This document shows positions 61,044 through 64,000 of a stretch of DNA of 64,000 bases, one piece after another (the first letter of the stretch is position 1; each line of letters opens with the position of its first letter). A program made the translations under genes and the position numbers. The stretch comes from Carpediemonas membranifera (taxonomy: Eukaryota > Fornicata), in contig JAHDYR010000015.1 in assembly GCA_019828565.1 (NCBI GenBank), positions 186,001 to 250,000 on the forward strand, given 5' to 3'. The notes under the pieces were generated by a model. It was not told the DNA's origin. It made no database searches and saw only the letters and a list, made by a program, of their open reading frames with translations.

Positions 61044-64000
61044 CCAGCTGTTAGTCAATCCAGATGTACCTGAGGATGTGCTCAAAGAGACGTACTGCAG
61101 ATGCTTCCGCGTGCAAGGATCCAACACGATCATGTACAAGGTCAAGGAGCTCGCAGAAGGCCTCGACATCCCCTCGATCATGCCGAAAGTCATGGCAATG
61201 TCACGCGACCTACAGGAGTCGCAAGAGATGGTGAACTCCTTCTCCCCCGCTGCTGCCCGTCCCAGAGCTCCACATGTTCACGAGCGCGAGCCACGCAGTG
61301 ACCACCAAGATCCCTCGGAGCGCCACGACCGCCAAGGTTCGAAGCCCATAGTGAAGCCCAACCGTCAGAACAAGCCCAAGAAGCAGTACGTGTGCTACAA
61401 CTGCGGTAAGCCCGGGCATCCGTCTTTCAAGTGCGCTGAGCCGAAGGCATTCTGCCCTAAGTGCCACAAGTCAGGACACCTGGCCGATTACTGCCCTACC
61501 AAGAAGGGAGTAAATCAGCGTCGGTGTGTTCATTCTGTTTCGGATTCAAAATTCGTCGCGGCCCTGAATGCCCCGAAGGAGATTTCCCCGGGTGACCTCC
61601 CTGTAGTGAACGCTCGTCTCGGCAAGCGCAAAGCCAATTCTTTACTCGACTCTGGTGCCAACTGTTCCACCATAAGCCCCAGACTAGTCGACGAGAAACG
61701 CTGCAAATGGATCTCGAGAGAACCCACGCAAATCCACACCGTCGGAGATACCCGTCAAGCAGAAGGCGAGGTAGAAGTAACCCTCAAGCTGGATCCATCT
61801 CCGTTCACTCCTCATGGTTGTACACTCACTCTCCGCGCCTACGTGATAGACACTGCGTTCGACATCATCATCGGATTTCCTCAGATGGTAAGTCTCGGAC
61901 TCTTGCCAAGCGCCATTCCCAGCTCCTCCGACCCGACTGAGGACTCTAGTGAGACCCCACCGGCCACGAAATACATCGCACAAGCCATGTCCGAGCTATC
62001 CCAAGAGGCACGCGACCGACAGTCGTCTATACTTCGACGATACGCCTCCAACTTCAAAGAGCGTGATGCGCCTAGCCTACTAGACCCCTACGACCTGGTG
62101 ATCAAGGGAAACAAGGTCGTGAACGTCCGTCCATACTTCGTGCCTCCTCCTAAGGTCCCCATCGTTAAGGAGCACGTTGACACCTTGCTTGCAAAAGGCT
62201 TCATAGAGGCCTGTCAGTCTGATTATTCTAGCCCGACGATCGTTGTCCCCAAGAAGGGTGAGAAGACGCGGTTCGTGGTCGATTTCCGGGAAATTAACTC
62301 CTTGACCGAGCCGTTTGACTATCCGATTCCTCGCATTGACGAGATCTTGGCACAATTGAGTCGCAAGAGGATCTTCGCCACTCTTGACCTTGCCGCAGGT
62401 TACCACCAAATCGCGCTAACCGAGCGTTGTCGCCACCTAACGGCCTTCCGAACTGTCTTCGGACAGTATCAGTACACTCGCATGCCGTTTGGCCTGCGGA
62501 ACGCTGGGGCTTATTTCCAGCGCGCGATGGAGACTGCGTTCGAGGGTCTGGTCGGATCTTCCTGCATTATCTATATTGATGACATTATTGTAATGGGAGA
62601 CTCTGAGGCAGAGTATCTGGATAACCTAGAGCGAGTGATGGCCCGAGTCGAAAAGATGAGACTCCACCTGGGTCGGGATAAGTGCCAGTTCGGCTGTGCC
62701 GAAGTTGAATTCTTGGGGTGGATCATCCACAATGGTACGGTTCGCATTTCACCTCAGCGTGTTGAAGATATAGCACAGTTGAAAGTCCCGAAGTCCACAA
62801 GAGGGTTCCAGGCCCTTCATGGGTTCCTGAACTACTTCCGCGATCATATCCCTTTCTTCGCCGAGCGAGTCAAGCCTATAACGGATGCAATGTCCGGTAA
62901 GACGAGTTCTACAAGCGCTGACGTCTCCAAAGCACTAGAAGACGCGAAAGCCGCCCTCTGCTCCGCGGATGCACTCGCGATCTTCGACGCCACGCGTCCA
63001 CACGTTGTTATGACTGACGCTTCCGCCGTGGGATACGGAGCGGTTCTCCTCCAAGACGGCAAGCCCGTCTGCTATCTATCGAAGGCATTTAATGATGTAC
63101 AGTCGCGGTGGAGTGTTGGTGAAAAAGAGGCGTACGCCATTGTGTCCGCGCTCCAGGCCTGGCGCAAGTTCTTGTGCTGGGAGCGCTTCGAGATCAAGAC
63201 CGACCACCGTAACTTGCTCTATATGTATAAGTCGGTCAACGCTAAGGTCAGGCGCTGGGCCGATTCTATCGCCGATCTCGATTTCACTATCTCCCACGTT
63301 CCCGGCCTCGATAACGGTGCCGCTGACGGTTTGTCTAGGGTGTTTGCCATGGCCAAGAAGACAGCAACGACCGAACAGATTCACCAAGCTCACTTGTTCG
63401 CTGACGTCCACCTGTCGAGACGTCTTACGATCGAGCGCCTCCGTGGCCAAGGACTGTCAGTCTCACGCGATGCAGTTGATAGGGTCGTATCCGACTGTCC
63501 GATCTGCCAAGTCCTCGATCGGCCGCCGGTCGACCAACCCGACGGTCTCCACACAGCTGTTGACACCCCACTACAACGCGTGGCAATCGACACGATGGGT
63601 CCTTTGCCGTCCTGTGATGGGTACTCGTATATTACCGTCATGGTAGATATGTGCTCTCGCTGGACTGAATTAGTCCCTGCCAAGAGCAACTCCGGAAAAG
63701 AAGCAGCCGAGGCCTTTATCAATACCTGGGTCCTAAGATATGGAGCGCCGCAAGTACTCCAGTCAGACGGCGGATCTGAGTTTCACAATGGCCTATTCCG
63801 ACGACTATCGCAAGAGGTGGGGTTCCAGCAGCATATCACCACCGCGTACCATCCTCAGGCCAATGGGATGGTGGAAAGAGCGAACCAACAAGTCGAGAGG
63901 ATCCTTAAGGCCCGTAAGTTCCAGTTAAGAAACCCCAACTGGCTCACACACCTGCCAGTCGCAAGATTCATTGCCAATTCGACGCCGAGAATCCCTACGA
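61044..64000 (+). CDS. Gypsy D gag (rest) and pol, running off the window
   Basis: One open frame without a stop to 64,000. It contains the gag C-terminus, two CCHC knuckles (CYNCGKPGHPSFKC, CPKCHKSGHLADYC), a protease (SLLDSGANCSTIS), RT (TRFVVDFREINSL, FGQYQYTRMPFGLRNAGAYF, CIIYIDDIIVMGD), RNase H (VVMTDASAVGYGAVL, IKTDHRNLLYMY), and integrase with C-x2-C (SDCPICQV), D (VAIDTMGPLPSCDGYSY), D (VLQSDGGSEF) and E (NGMVERANQQ). All catalytic residues are present, so apart from the MGE-B insertion this is the best-preserved retroelement ORF here. gag and pol share one frame. The 3' LTR is beyond the window. Confidence 0.9.

Noticed and set aside
1-64000. CRISPR arrays, tRNA, rRNA, bacterial operons or viral capsid genes
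   Set aside because: None seen. Repeats are TIRs, LTRs and promoter palindromes, and MGE shows no capsid, polymerase or packaging motif, so a viral origin is not supported.

Overview
The window is nuclear DNA of a eukaryote, almost certainly a protist. It contains spliceosomal introns, chromatin-type domains (SET, PHD, GNAT), non-LTR and Ty3/gypsy retrotransposons, and no operons, Shine-Dalgarno sites, tRNA or rRNA. I cannot name the organism. Introns of 31-37 nt with a fused branch-point/acceptor (TTWACACAG) and dense nested retroelements are the best taxonomic clues. Almost everything here is a mobile element or a piece of one.

The main find is a large multigene terminal-inverted-repeat (TIR) element, here called MGE. 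It is present in two diverged, syntenic copies. MGE-B (50,508-61,043, about 10.5 kb) has 50-bp TIRs differing at one base and sits inside the gag gene of a gypsy element (gypsy D, 50,111-50,507 and 61,044-64,000). Its genes in order are: a small coiled-coil ORF (-), a PHD/RING-type zinc-finger protein (+), a caspase/CHAT-like peptidase remnant (-), a SET-domain protein (+), an OTU-like cysteine peptidase (-), a small basic protein (+), a GNAT-like acetyltransferase (-), an ~840-aa DDE-transposase candidate (-), and a hairpin-bearing right end. MGE-A starts left of the window and ends at 39,945. It carries the same genes from the peptidase onward, in the same order and orientation, but has been broken by later insertions. 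Intron positions in the SET and GNAT genes are identical between the two copies.

Insertions into MGE-A: (1) a non-coding miniature LTR element, TSR (2,574-5,348; 67-bp LTRs, 5-bp target duplication), in the OTU-like gene; (2) an ~11.3-kb non-LTR retrotransposon, NLR-1 (11,605-27,789; 20-bp target duplication), in the transposase candidate, itself split by gypsy A (15,937-20,800; 55-bp LTRs, 4-bp target duplication); (3) a related ~10.7-kb NLR-2 (29,125-39,871; 14-bp target duplication) just inside the right TIR. Both NLRs encode a long ORF1, an ORF2 (apurinic-type endonuclease plus reverse transcriptase), and a conserved antisense ORF divergent from ORF1.

Between MGE-A and MGE-B (39,946-50,110) lies a junkyard. 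It holds a gag fragment (gypsy E), a gypsy pol fragment lacking its integrase core (gypsy C), a 3'-truncated second copy of NLR-1 (NLR-1b, 42,219-45,669), a gypsy gag-protease fragment (gypsy B), two divergently transcribed orphan genes, and a dead Tc1/mariner-type transposase.

Single-base frame breaks, mostly in homopolymers, occur in nearly all large ORFs, and long-read sequencing error cannot be separated from decay here. Reading frames were therefore followed by homology between paralogous copies.
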